Shown here: positions 1-5,079 of the stretch, piece by piece
How the letters are laid out: every line of letters begins with the position of its first letter
How positions within the stretch are numbered: the first letter of the stretch is position 1
Assembly (NCBI GenBank): GCA_902476665.1
Contig: CABSEO010000184.1
Location: 1-5,161 of the forward strand
Origin: an uncultured Emergencia sp.
GTDB taxonomy: Bacteria; Bacillota; Clostridia; Peptostreptococcales; Anaerovoracaceae
Direction: 5' to 3'
DNA length: 5,161 nt
The notes under the pieces: model-generated
Told to the model about the DNA's origin: nothing
Database searches by the model: none
Seen by the model: the letters and a program-made list of their open reading frames with translations, nothing else
Program-made: the position numbers and the translations under genes

Positions 1-660
1 GGAAGTTTTATTCTGTTCTTCTCTTCTCAGATATCCTTTCAGAATGCTGTGATCAATCTGCCCGCAATTTTTTGCGATGCCTCTAGAAATTCCCAGCTTC
101 GCTGCGGGGATACCCACCAGAAACGCAACAATAAATCCGATAGTCGCAAAAGTGATGGCGACCATAGCGGCATTTTCCCATCCGGAACCTTCGTATAATG
201 CTCCATATGCGGCTGCCTGCCCCGGTCCCTGTGTAAAAGCGAACGGAATCAGTGTACCGTAAATCTGATTCATGTCAAATCCGCCACCAACTAAAGCTAT
301 GATACCGAATCCCACAAGCGGTGTCAGAGTATAAAGCAGGCACCAGACGATTCCCATTCCCCAGGTCCCTTTCATAATATTCTTCGGAGTGTTCTCTTTG
401 TTGTTGCTTGCCCCTGTCAGACAGATAGATATAAATGAGATTGTAAAAAGATGGTTCACAATGGTCGTATACATCTCTGAATCTGTACCGATCCGGACCC
501 CAAGTTCAGCCGTCACATTCATAAAAATCATGCCCAGAATTCCGCCGATAACACTGGCAGGCACCAGCATATTTCTCAAAAAACCGATTTTTGCTCTCAG
601 AAAGGTACCCAGGCACAGCATCACGCCTGCAATACCAAAAGCAATCATAAAACTGTTCAT
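1..660 (-). CDS. Sodium/glutamate symporter family (ESS, GltS-like) permease, N-terminal 220 residues, cut by window edge
   Basis: The gene starts at ATG 660 and the frame stays open for exactly 220 codons to base 1, so the C-terminal part lies outside the window. The start is fixed by AGGAGGG at 675-669, 8 nt upstream. The product is a very hydrophobic inner-membrane protein. Apparent membrane segments fall near residues 4-20, 31-48, 66-83, 100-125, 133-154 and 163-185. The layout resembles E. coli GltS: an early helix, a basic loop, a Pro-Ala/Gly-Gly helix (VPASVIGGILG, 33-43), then a Gly-rich pore segment. Where GltS has GGHGTGAA, this protein has FTQGPGQAAAYG (142-153), followed by a similar ATIGFIVAFLVGIPAAK stretch. 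ESS proteins are Na+-coupled carriers for glutamate or related anions. The pore-motif difference means the substrate should not be assumed, so I give no symbol. It has its own promoter and is separated from the upstream operon by a terminator. Confidence 0.82.
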   Translation of the reverse strand, partial: MNSFMIAFGIAGVMLCLGTFLRAKIGFLRNMLVPASVIGGILGMIFMNVTAELGVRIGTDSEMYTTIVNHLFTISFISICLTGASNNKENTPKNIMKGTWGMGIVWCLLYTLTPLVGFGIIALVGGGFDMNQIYGTLIPFAFTQGPGQAAAYGALYEGSGWENAAMVAITFATIGFIVAFLVGIPAAKLGISRGIAKNCGQIDHSILKGYLRREEQNKTS

Positions 661-682
661 ATATTATTCCCTCCTGTGATAC

Positions 683-700
683 CTCTATGCAGCCATAGAG
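683..700. promoter_or_regulatory. 18-bp dyad (possible operator) at the predicted start of the symporter transcript
   Basis: CTCTATG (683-689) and CATAGAG (694-700) are perfect 7-bp inverted arms around a 4-nt spacer. The predicted transcription start, about 7 nt past the -10 box, falls near 698, inside the dyad. This suits a repressor operator better than an mRNA hairpin. If transcription started further upstream, it could instead form a leader hairpin just before the ribosome binding site. A second small palindrome, ATACA-G-TGTAT (708-718), overlaps the -10 box and spacer. Both are seen directly; operator function is inferred. Confidence 0.35.
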
Positions 701-704
701 TCTC

Positions 705-733
705 TGAATACAGTGTATCAGCAGTATTTTCAA
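705..733 (-). promoter_or_regulatory. Predicted sigma-A-type promoter of the symporter gene
   Basis: On the minus strand, TTGAAA (733-728) and TATTCA (710-705) are separated by exactly 17 nt. They lie between the upstream terminator and the symporter ribosome binding site, the only place a dedicated promoter could sit. The -35 box matches consensus at five of six positions and the -10 box at four of six. The predicted leader is about 40 nt. Confidence 0.5.
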
Positions 734-745
734 ATATCCACAGAG

Positions 746-790
746 AAAAAAGGACGCAAATTGAAAAAAATGAATCAATTACGTCCTTTT
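746..790 (-). terminator. Rho-independent terminator of the three-gene operon
   Basis: The basal stem AAAAGGACG (748-756) pairs perfectly with 782-790. After a small internal loop, AATTGA (759-764) pairs with 775-780, closing a 10-nt loop. Read on the minus strand the hairpin runs into six T residues (751-746), the outer four of which (751-748) lie in the stem, then CTC. It begins 54 nt past the stop codon of the large HTH gene. The plus-strand direction has only four T residues followed by CG, so termination should act mainly on the minus strand. It insulates the operon from the symporter gene. Confidence 0.85.
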
Positions 791-843
791 CGTCATATTC
801 GCATATTTGTTCCGGATGTATTAGTTTTTTATACGGTATTTTA

Positions 844-2307
844 CTACATCTGTGCAAGCAAGTCCGCTGATTCCAGAAGATTTTCAAGTTTTTTCTGCAG
901 ACTTCGACGGTCAGAAAGCACTACATCCTGGCGTTTCACCCATATCTCATCAAAAAATTTCTGAAAGATTTCCTGCATGGCTTTATCCTGCACCAGAAAA
1001 ACATTATTCACATAAAACTGATTTTCCAGTCTGAGCATCTGTGCAGATTCTGACAGAAAAATACATGGGTTTGTAATATATTTAAAATCATCGCTGAAGC
1101 CGCCCCGAATCATTTTAACTTCCAGTTTGGCTGTTTCTGTCAGAAGCTCCTTCATGTATGCAAGCTGCTCTTTTCTCTCTTCAGGCGTCAAGATAATTTT
1201 GTGATTGAAAAAGTCCAATTCACCCGATAAGATAAAATTGGTCAGAGCAGTATCATAAATCATCAGTTTGAGCCCGTTTTTTTCTGCAGAACGAAGTGCT
1301 ACCTGACTGGTTCTCCTGGCTTCAAGCTGAAGTTCCGGAGATTCAGGCCATACTCTCTGGCAGATTTCAGCAAACAGGTCAGGCGACAGAAAATGTTCTG
1401 TCAAATGACCGCACAACCATTTTAAATCCTGAGACAACAAGCACCGTATGTATTCATGGCTCAATAGCAAATCCTTCATGGTAGTGTGATAAAACAGCTT
1501 CCGATCAGGATCCTCCTCCATAACTATGGTCTTGTACAGCTGTTCGGAAACACTCCTGTCTCTGCTGGAAGCTGTACACAGAAACTGCTGTCCTGACAGA
1601 ACCGTAATACCACTGTAAGATCCTTCGACAGCAATCATCAGTTTTCCTGCTGCCTCCTCACTATAAAAAAGCTGAAAGCTGGTCAGTGAATAATGCGTCA
1701 TAAAGTGAATCAGCAGAATCACATCATAAATATGCTCACCTTTCAGCTTATCCATACTGATAATAAAATGCAGATGAATATTCTCTCTGGGCTCTTTCAG
1801 AAGAAAACGCTGTTCTGAAATTCCTGCAAGAAGAAGCTTTGCCGTATGTTCCATAGAAAATATGTCTGCCATCACAGCAATATTTACTGGTTCTGTTCCG
1901 TCAATCTCCCGGCAGAAATCCAGCATCAGCGGACTGTTTCCTGACGGTCTGACAGTCAGGTTTGCATTATTTATGTATTTTTCCAGACTTGAGCGTCCTG
2001 CAGATACATTATAGGCATCCGTAAGAGCTGTACCGATAACATGCTGCAGTTTTTCTGGATCTGTCACTCCATAGGTACCAGCCAGATCCTTCAGTTTAGA
2101 CTCTGCAGCCTGGCTGCAAATTTCAGCTGAAATAACAGCACAGATACGCTCGGCATTCTTGGCTGAAGGCAGCATCTTTCCGGAAATCCATTTACTGATA
2201 TAGGATACATCATAATTGAGTGCTTTCGCAATCGTATAATGCTTTACTCCAGATGACAGCAGTGCACGCTCCAGCTCACGTCCAAAATAGTTGTTTTTTT
2301 TATCCAT
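844..2307 (-). CDS. Large XRE-type HTH protein with an unassigned C-terminal region of about 370 residues
   Basis: This 487-residue protein has an N-terminal Cro/CI-like helix-turn-helix at about residues 8-60; the segment around TIAKALNYDVSYISKWISGK (25-44) fits helices 2-3 and the following turn. A helical stretch (about 61-113) leads to a long mixed alpha/beta region that I cannot assign. Near the C-terminus, hydrophobic strands and helices such as IFLSESAQMLRLE (416-428) and VFLVQDKAMQEIFQKFFDEIW (436-456) recall effector-sensing modules fused to HTH domains, but that is inference. There is no signal peptide or membrane helix, so it should be cytoplasmic. I chose ATG 2307 because AAGGA (2319-2315) lies 7 nt upstream. 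An in-frame GTG at 2343 would add 12 residues and overlap mnmM, but has no ribosome binding site. The gene begins 14 bp after the mnmM stop and is last in the operon. Probable role: ligand-responsive transcriptional regulator; targets unknown. Confidence 0.8.
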   Translation of the reverse strand: MDKKNNYFGRELERALLSSGVKHYTIAKALNYDVSYISKWISGKMLPSAKNAERICAVISAEICSQAAESKLKDLAGTYGVTDPEKLQHVIGTALTDAYNVSAGRSSLEKYINNANLTVRPSGNSPLMLDFCREIDGTEPVNIAVMADIFSMEHTAKLLLAGISEQRFLLKEPRENIHLHFIISMDKLKGEHIYDVILLIHFMTHYSLTSFQLFYSEEAAGKLMIAVEGSYSGITVLSGQQFLCTASSRDRSVSEQLYKTIVMEEDPDRKLFYHTTMKDLLLSHEYIRCLLSQDLKWLCGHLTEHFLSPDLFAEICQRVWPESPELQLEARRTSQVALRSAEKNGLKLMIYDTALTNFILSGELDFFNHKIILTPEERKEQLAYMKELLTETAKLEVKMIRGGFSDDFKYITNPCIFLSESAQMLRLENQFYVNNVFLVQDKAMQEIFQKFFDEIWVKRQDVVLSDRRSLQKKLENLLESADLLAQM

Positions 2308-2321
2308 GTTTTTATCCTTGT

Positions 2322-2903
2322 TTATTTCTTTTTTGTAATCCACAGTATCTGCGGAGGACTGTTCTTCTGGTTAGGCAACGATGCGTATACGGTATGGTAT
2401 ATCTGAGAAGGAAGAGTCTCCGCCCAAGAAAGAAGCATATGCATCTCTCGTTTTCCCTCCGGATGTCCCGGATACATTACTACGGTTACAATCCCTCCCA
2501 CCTTGATCAGGCTGATGGCCTTCTGGACTGCTGCCAGTGTATCCTCAGCTTTTGTCGTCAGCGACTTATCTCCTCCCGGCAGATATCCCAGATTGAAGAC
2601 TGCTGCAGAAGGTTTCCTGTCTTCCCCTGACTTTTCTATATAGTGCTGCAGATATACAAAACTCCCCTGCATTGTCAGAACCTGCATAATGCCTGCATCG
2701 GTCAGCAGATTCTCTGTTTTTTGAATCGCCTCTTCCTGCAGATCTATGGCTAAAACACACCCGGTAGCTCCCACCGCTTTTGCCAGAGTCATCGTATCAT
2801 GACCATTGCCGCAGGTTGCATCAATGACAAAGTCCCCCTTACAGATATACTTGAGTGTGACTTCCATGGCCAGCGATGCAGCCGTCAAAAGATTGCCTTC
2901 CAT
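2322..2903 (-). CDS. mnmM: tRNA 5-aminomethyl-2-thiouridine methyltransferase MnmM (YtqB family)
   Basis: This 193-residue class I SAM-dependent methyltransferase has the usual length for the YtqB/MnmM family (formerly 'rRNA methylase'). Visible landmarks are SAM-binding motif I, DATCGNGHDT (28-37); the acidic residue after strand 2, D54 in AIDLQ; the family signature NLGYLPGGDK (104-113); and YPGHPEGKRE (144-153). Family members in Bacillus and Staphylococcus methylate nm5s2U to mnm5s2U at wobble position 34 of tRNAs for Lys, Glu and Gln, following MnmE/MnmG and MnmA. This supports decoding of A/G-ending codons. ATG 2903 is preceded by AAGGAGG (2914-2908), spaced 4 nt. The gene starts 23 bp after the hydrolase stop, and its own stop is 14 bp before the HTH gene. 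In B. subtilis the family member neighbours ytqA; that partner is not seen here. Family assignment is strong; the exact reaction is by homology. Confidence 0.9.
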   Translation of the reverse strand: MEGNLLTAASLAMEVTLKYICKGDFVIDATCGNGHDTMTLAKAVGATGCVLAIDLQEEAIQKTENLLTDAGIMQVLTMQGSFVYLQHYIEKSGEDRKPSAAVFNLGYLPGGDKSLTTKAEDTLAAVQKAISLIKVGGIVTVVMYPGHPEGKREMHMLLSWAETLPSQIYHTVYASLPNQKNSPPQILWITKKK

Positions 2904-2926
2904 GATTCCTCCTTACTGTGTCTTTT

Positions 2927-4090
2927 CTATAGTATATCATAAGTTTCTCCATCTTCAAGAAAAAGAACTCTGTCCTGCAGTGCGCCCAATCTAATCTGTC
3001 CCGGTTTTTCCGTATGAATAGGTATAACCTTTTGGGGCTGCACTGCTCTCACCGCCTGCCAGATTGCTTCTGCTGAACAGTGTCCTGAAGTATGAAGCTT
3101 TATCACATAACGGAATCCTGCTGTAATCTTATCAACAGCTGCGCGATGCTTTTTCAGAAATCCTTCTGATACAGAACAGATGAAGAGACATTTTTCCGGC
3201 TCTTTCTCCGTATATTTTCCTACAATCGATTCAAAAGCCTTATTCAGCCGTACTGCCATGCAAAATCCTGAAGGTGATTTCTCCAATTCTTCCAGATATA
3301 CCTGCGCCCGTTCAAAATTATAAAGTGGTGAGACGAGTTTTCCAGACCTGACGGCATCGAGCACTTTCATCTGATAGGCATCGCAGAAAAAGGCAGTTTT
3401 ACTTTCAGAAGCCAGATGAAACATGGCCAGTCTGTCAATGTCTGAGGGTGATGTCAGAACAAAGGTATAGGGAAACCGATCCATCAGAACCTGTGCAGCA
3501 TTCGCCAGTTCAAGCTCCGGTCTGGTGATGGGATTTTCGTAGGATAAATTCGTTCCCTCGATCATCATGACATCCACTTTTCCCCGCAGATTCTCAAGTG
3601 CAGGTATTACATCCGCACCTTTCACGCCGTGAGTTCTGAAATCTCCCGTATGAAGTACTTTCTTTCCGTCCCCCTCAATAAGCAGCATATACGCATCATA
3701 GGCAGAATGATCTGTCAGAATCGGTGTAATAGTAAGATCTCCGACAGAAAAACTCTCTCTGTCACGATATGCGCGCATTGCTAAAATACGTGAGACCAGC
3801 GGACTATGTTTATGCTCCTTTGCCAGACGGAAAATTTCTCTTGCACCTTCCCCTATGTAAAGAGGAACAGAGGGACTGATAAACTTCATCAGTCCGATAT
3901 GATCAACATGATTATGAGTAAAAACAACAGCATCGTACGGCTCATCAATTTTCAGATGATCATCCGGCATATTGCCTGCAGTATCAGGCAGTACACTGCC
4001 CATATCAATCAGTATCCGGGTTTGAGATGTGGATATACCTGTCACACAGCCACCAATCTGATGAGCGCCTCTGTAAAGTTTTATTTTCAA
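2927..4090 (-). CDS. RNase J-like beta-CASP metallo-beta-lactamase-fold hydrolase
   Basis: The 387-residue cytoplasmic protein carries the metal-binding signature H-x-H-x-D-H in THNHVDHIG (H59, H61, D63, H64). These are followed by TDHSAYDA (126-133), HTGDFRTHG (147-155; H147 and D150 are probable ligands) and IEGTN near residue 179. The C-terminal SGH (H337) and PIHTE (H359) match the closing motifs of RNase J/beta-CASP nucleases, which use two zinc ions to cut or trim RNA. It is shorter than RNase J1/J2 (about 550 residues) and lacks room for their C-terminal domain, so it is a compact relative and not rnjA. I place the start at TTG 4090, 8 nt after AGGAGG in a full AGGAGGTGA. The GTG at 4099 lies inside that site and cannot be the start. 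It is first in the operon with mnmM, 23 bp apart, suggesting an RNA-related role. The substrate is unknown. Confidence 0.85.
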   Translation of the reverse strand: MKIKLYRGAHQIGGCVTGISTSQTRILIDMGSVLPDTAGNMPDDHLKIDEPYDAVVFTHNHVDHIGLMKFISPSVPLYIGEGAREIFRLAKEHKHSPLVSRILAMRAYRDRESFSVGDLTITPILTDHSAYDAYMLLIEGDGKKVLHTGDFRTHGVKGADVIPALENLRGKVDVMMIEGTNLSYENPITRPELELANAAQVLMDRFPYTFVLTSPSDIDRLAMFHLASESKTAFFCDAYQMKVLDAVRSGKLVSPLYNFERAQVYLEELEKSPSGFCMAVRLNKAFESIVGKYTEKEPEKCLFICSVSEGFLKKHRAAVDKITAGFRYVIKLHTSGHCSAEAIWQAVRAVQPQKVIPIHTEKPGQIRLGALQDRVLFLEDGETYDIL

Positions 4091-4095
4091 AAAAG

Positions 4096-4104
4096 TCACC
4101 TCCT
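4096..4104 (-). promoter_or_regulatory. Ribosome binding site that sets the TTG start of the RNase J-like gene
   Basis: The nine bases AGGAGGTGA are the full complement of the 16S rRNA 3' end. The next in-frame start-type codon is TTG 4090, 8 nt past the AGGAGG core. A longer reading frame from GTG 4099 would put the start codon inside this site. Just upstream, CCTACA can pair weakly with TGTTAGG overlapping the first bases of the site; this is too short to call a regulatory switch. Confidence 0.8.
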
Positions 4105-4134
4105 AACACAGTGTAGGAAAAGACCCGGAAAAAT

Positions 4135-4275
4135 ATGACCCGAAACTTTAAGAGAAACATAATTGAAGAAAAACAGTCTGCACTCACCCAAACAACATTT
4201 ATCTTCTCACCACATGAGGCTGACAAAGTGCTGCAGAAATACATCAAACCGGTCAAATATAAAAACAGTGGCTGA
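4135..4275 (+). CDS. Possible 46-residue small protein, unrecognised
   Basis: The frame begins at ATG 4135 and ends at TGA 4273-4275. It encodes a polar, basic peptide: MTRNFKRNIIEEKQ at the N-terminus, TTFIFSPHEADKVLQKYIKP in the middle, and a Lys/Tyr-rich end. The composition reads like a real protein and it ends inside a strong hairpin terminator, as expected for a plus-strand gene converging on the lipoprotein gene. Against it: the ribosome binding site is weak (GGAA at 4127-4130), no plus-strand promoter is visible, and the predicted promoter of the minus-strand operon lies within it. No signal peptide or membrane segment is present. I do not recognise a family. It may simply be a chance ORF in a promoter region. 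Confidence 0.3.
   Translation: MTRNFKRNIIEEKQSALTQTTFIFSPHEADKVLQKYIKPVKYKNSG
4198..4226 (-). promoter_or_regulatory. Predicted promoter of the RNase J-like / mnmM / HTH operon
   Basis: On the minus strand, TTGTCA (4226-4221; five of six consensus) and GATAAA (4203-4198; four of six) are 17 nt apart. Transcription would start near 4191, giving a leader of about 100 nt before the TTG start. The leader contains CGGGTC twice, within about 20 nt. I see no terminator-antiterminator pair or riboswitch fold in it. This is the best box pair in the gap, but experimental support is lacking. Confidence 0.45.
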
Positions 4276-4300
4276 AAGCCACTGTTTTTCTCATATTTGA
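4253..4300. terminator. Bidirectional intrinsic terminator, long inverted repeat
   Basis: AAAAACAGTGGCT (4261-4273) pairs perfectly with 4277-4289 around a 3-nt GAA loop, with runs of five T residues on either strand. The symmetry continues outward: TCAAATAT (4253-4260) matches ATATTTGA (4293-4300), interrupted only by a 3-nt CTC bulge (4290-4292). That makes 21 paired positions. On the minus strand it ends the lipoprotein transcript about 40 nt past the stop. On the plus strand it would end any transcript over the small ORF at 4135-4275. Confidence 0.88.
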
Positions 4301-4339
4301 ATCTGTCAGACGTTCAATAAATCAGAATGCAGTCTTACC

Positions 4340-4759
4340 TTATTCACCGTCGGAAGTAAATTCCTGAGAATAGAATTCGCTGCCATCTCCATTGAGATAC
4401 TCCACTTTTACTTTAATACCGTCAATTTCACTCTGTTCTTCACACTGTTTTGCGATGGATTCAAATGTGCTGCTCACACCATTCATGTACTGTTCGAAGT
4501 ATTCCGTCACAACAGCAGCCTGTTCCTCATCTAAGGTTGTCTTGTATTTACAGCTGTAAATAACGTCGTTATCTTTAATTTCTACTGTCATGGAATAATC
4601 ATCTGTATCCATATTGATGGATTCCAGTTGATTCATCAGTTCTTCATCTGATTTACAGAATTCTTCAAAAGTCTGAGACTTTCCACATCCTGCAAACAGC
4701 ATAGAAACAGTCATTACCATAACAATTGTCAGGGCTAGCAGTTTGATAGATTTTTTCAT
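4340..4759 (-). CDS. Small secreted lipoprotein, DUF4854-like
   Basis: This 139-residue protein has a typical lipoprotein signal peptide: the basic start MKKSIK, a hydrophobic core (7-22) and the lipobox LFAGC with the lipidated cysteine at residue 25. After diacylglyceryl transfer and cleavage it would sit on the outer face of the membrane. The mature part is about 115 residues, acidic and hydrophilic: TFEEFCKSDEELMNQL, MTVEIKDNDVIYSCKYK, STFESIAKQCEEQSEIDGIKVKVEYLNGDGSEFYSQEF. This pattern (short helix, strand with VTVE/K...Y.YKY, helix, then DG-I-V-Y-DG-E-L-YS-EF) matches my memory of DUF4854 lipoproteins of Lachnospiraceae, whose function is unknown. ATG 4759 is preceded by AAAGGAG (4774-4768), spaced 8 nt. 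The upstream gene encodes a small HTH regulator on the same strand, 92 bp away; a strong terminator follows. No catalytic residues are evident. Confidence 0.85.
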   Translation of the reverse strand: MKKSIKLLALTIVMVMTVSMLFAGCGKSQTFEEFCKSDEELMNQLESINMDTDDYSMTVEIKDNDVIYSCKYKTTLDEEQAAVVTEYFEQYMNGVSSTFESIAKQCEEQSEIDGIKVKVEYLNGDGSEFYSQEFTSDGE

Positions 4760-4834
4760 GGGTCATTCTCCTTTATACTAAATATTGCAATCCGCATAAA
4801 ACGGATCTGATATTGAATGACTGCAAGAATAAGT

Positions 4835-4863
4835 GTTATAAATATTCAGGCTTAATCTCTAAA
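4835..4863 (-). promoter_or_regulatory. Possible promoter of the lipoprotein gene
   Basis: On the minus strand, TTTAGA (4863-4858; four of six) and TATAAC (4840-4835; five of six) are 17 nt apart. The -35 box overlaps the last codons of the HTH gene. The leader would be about 70 nt and contain a small hairpin, ATCCG/CGGAT (4790-4794 with 4802-4806). Co-transcription with the HTH gene is an equally good explanation. Confidence 0.35.
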
Positions 4864-5079
4864 GTCAAACAATTCCTTTGGTGTAATGCACAGAGTTTCA
4901 CAAAGATTAAATATTACGTCTAAAGAAACACCTACTGTTGCCAGTTCGATTCCACTCATATGGCTTCGATCGATATCCAGCAACTCCGCAAGTTGAAGCT
5001 GAGTCAGCCCTTTCTTCTTCCTGTAGAACGCAATATTCAGACCTAAGTTCTTATATGCTTCAATATATTTTCTGTCCAT
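4852..5079 (-). CDS. Small XRE/Cro-CI family HTH transcriptional regulator
   Basis: The 75-residue protein is almost entirely one helix-turn-helix domain. Helix 1 is LGLNIAFYRKKKGLT (12-26), helices 2-3 lie in QLQLAELLDIDRSHMSGIE (27-45), and helices 4-5 are SLDVIFNLCETLCITPKELFD (52-72). These are the classic XRE features: RxxKGLTQ, an S/H recognition helix ending in E, and the PxELF end. With no effector domain, it probably acts as a dimeric repressor or activator, perhaps of its own operon. ATG 5079 is preceded by GAGGTGA (5089-5083). The start overlaps the 3' end of an upstream open frame by 20 bp, suggesting translational coupling. The lipoprotein gene follows at 92 bp and is a possible target. 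Single-domain regulators like this occur in chromosomes and mobile elements alike; nothing else here indicates a mobile element. Confidence 0.88.
   Translation of the reverse strand: MDRKYIEAYKNLGLNIAFYRKKKGLTQLQLAELLDIDRSHMSGIELATVGVSLDVIFNLCETLCITPKELFDFRD

Noticed and set aside
77..679. Plus-strand open frames at 77-262 and 389-679
   Set aside because: They lie opposite the symporter gene, whose minus frame has clear family similarity, a strong ribosome binding site and a promoter; the plus-strand peptides show no family features.
506..964. Short open frames on both strands around the symporter start and the terminator (506-778, 657-887, 676-870, 713-964)
   Set aside because: They run through the symporter start, promoter and terminator in the wrong frame and have no ribosome binding site.
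2308..2343. GTG start at 2343 for the large HTH protein
   Set aside because: No ribosome binding site precedes it, it overlaps the mnmM stop, and the 12 extra residues are low-complexity lysine-rich; ATG 2307 has AAGGA at 7 nt.
2220..2630. 136-codon plus-strand frame
   Set aside because: It is antisense to mnmM and the HTH start; its product is rich in Arg, Cys and Ser and resembles no protein.
4005..4256. 83-codon minus-strand frame running into the RNase J-like gene
   Set aside because: It overlaps the start of the RNase J-like gene in another frame and carries no family features; the overlapped region has a better explanation as promoter and leader.
4135..4275. Identity of the small plus-strand ORF as a TnpW-like transposon protein
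   Set aside because: Only the short TTFI stretch is reminiscent; the downstream conserved part of such proteins is absent and no transposon genes or ends are visible.
4790..4806. Hairpin ATCCG/CGGAT between the small HTH gene and the lipoprotein gene as a terminator
   Set aside because: The stem is only 5 bp and is not followed by a T run on either strand.
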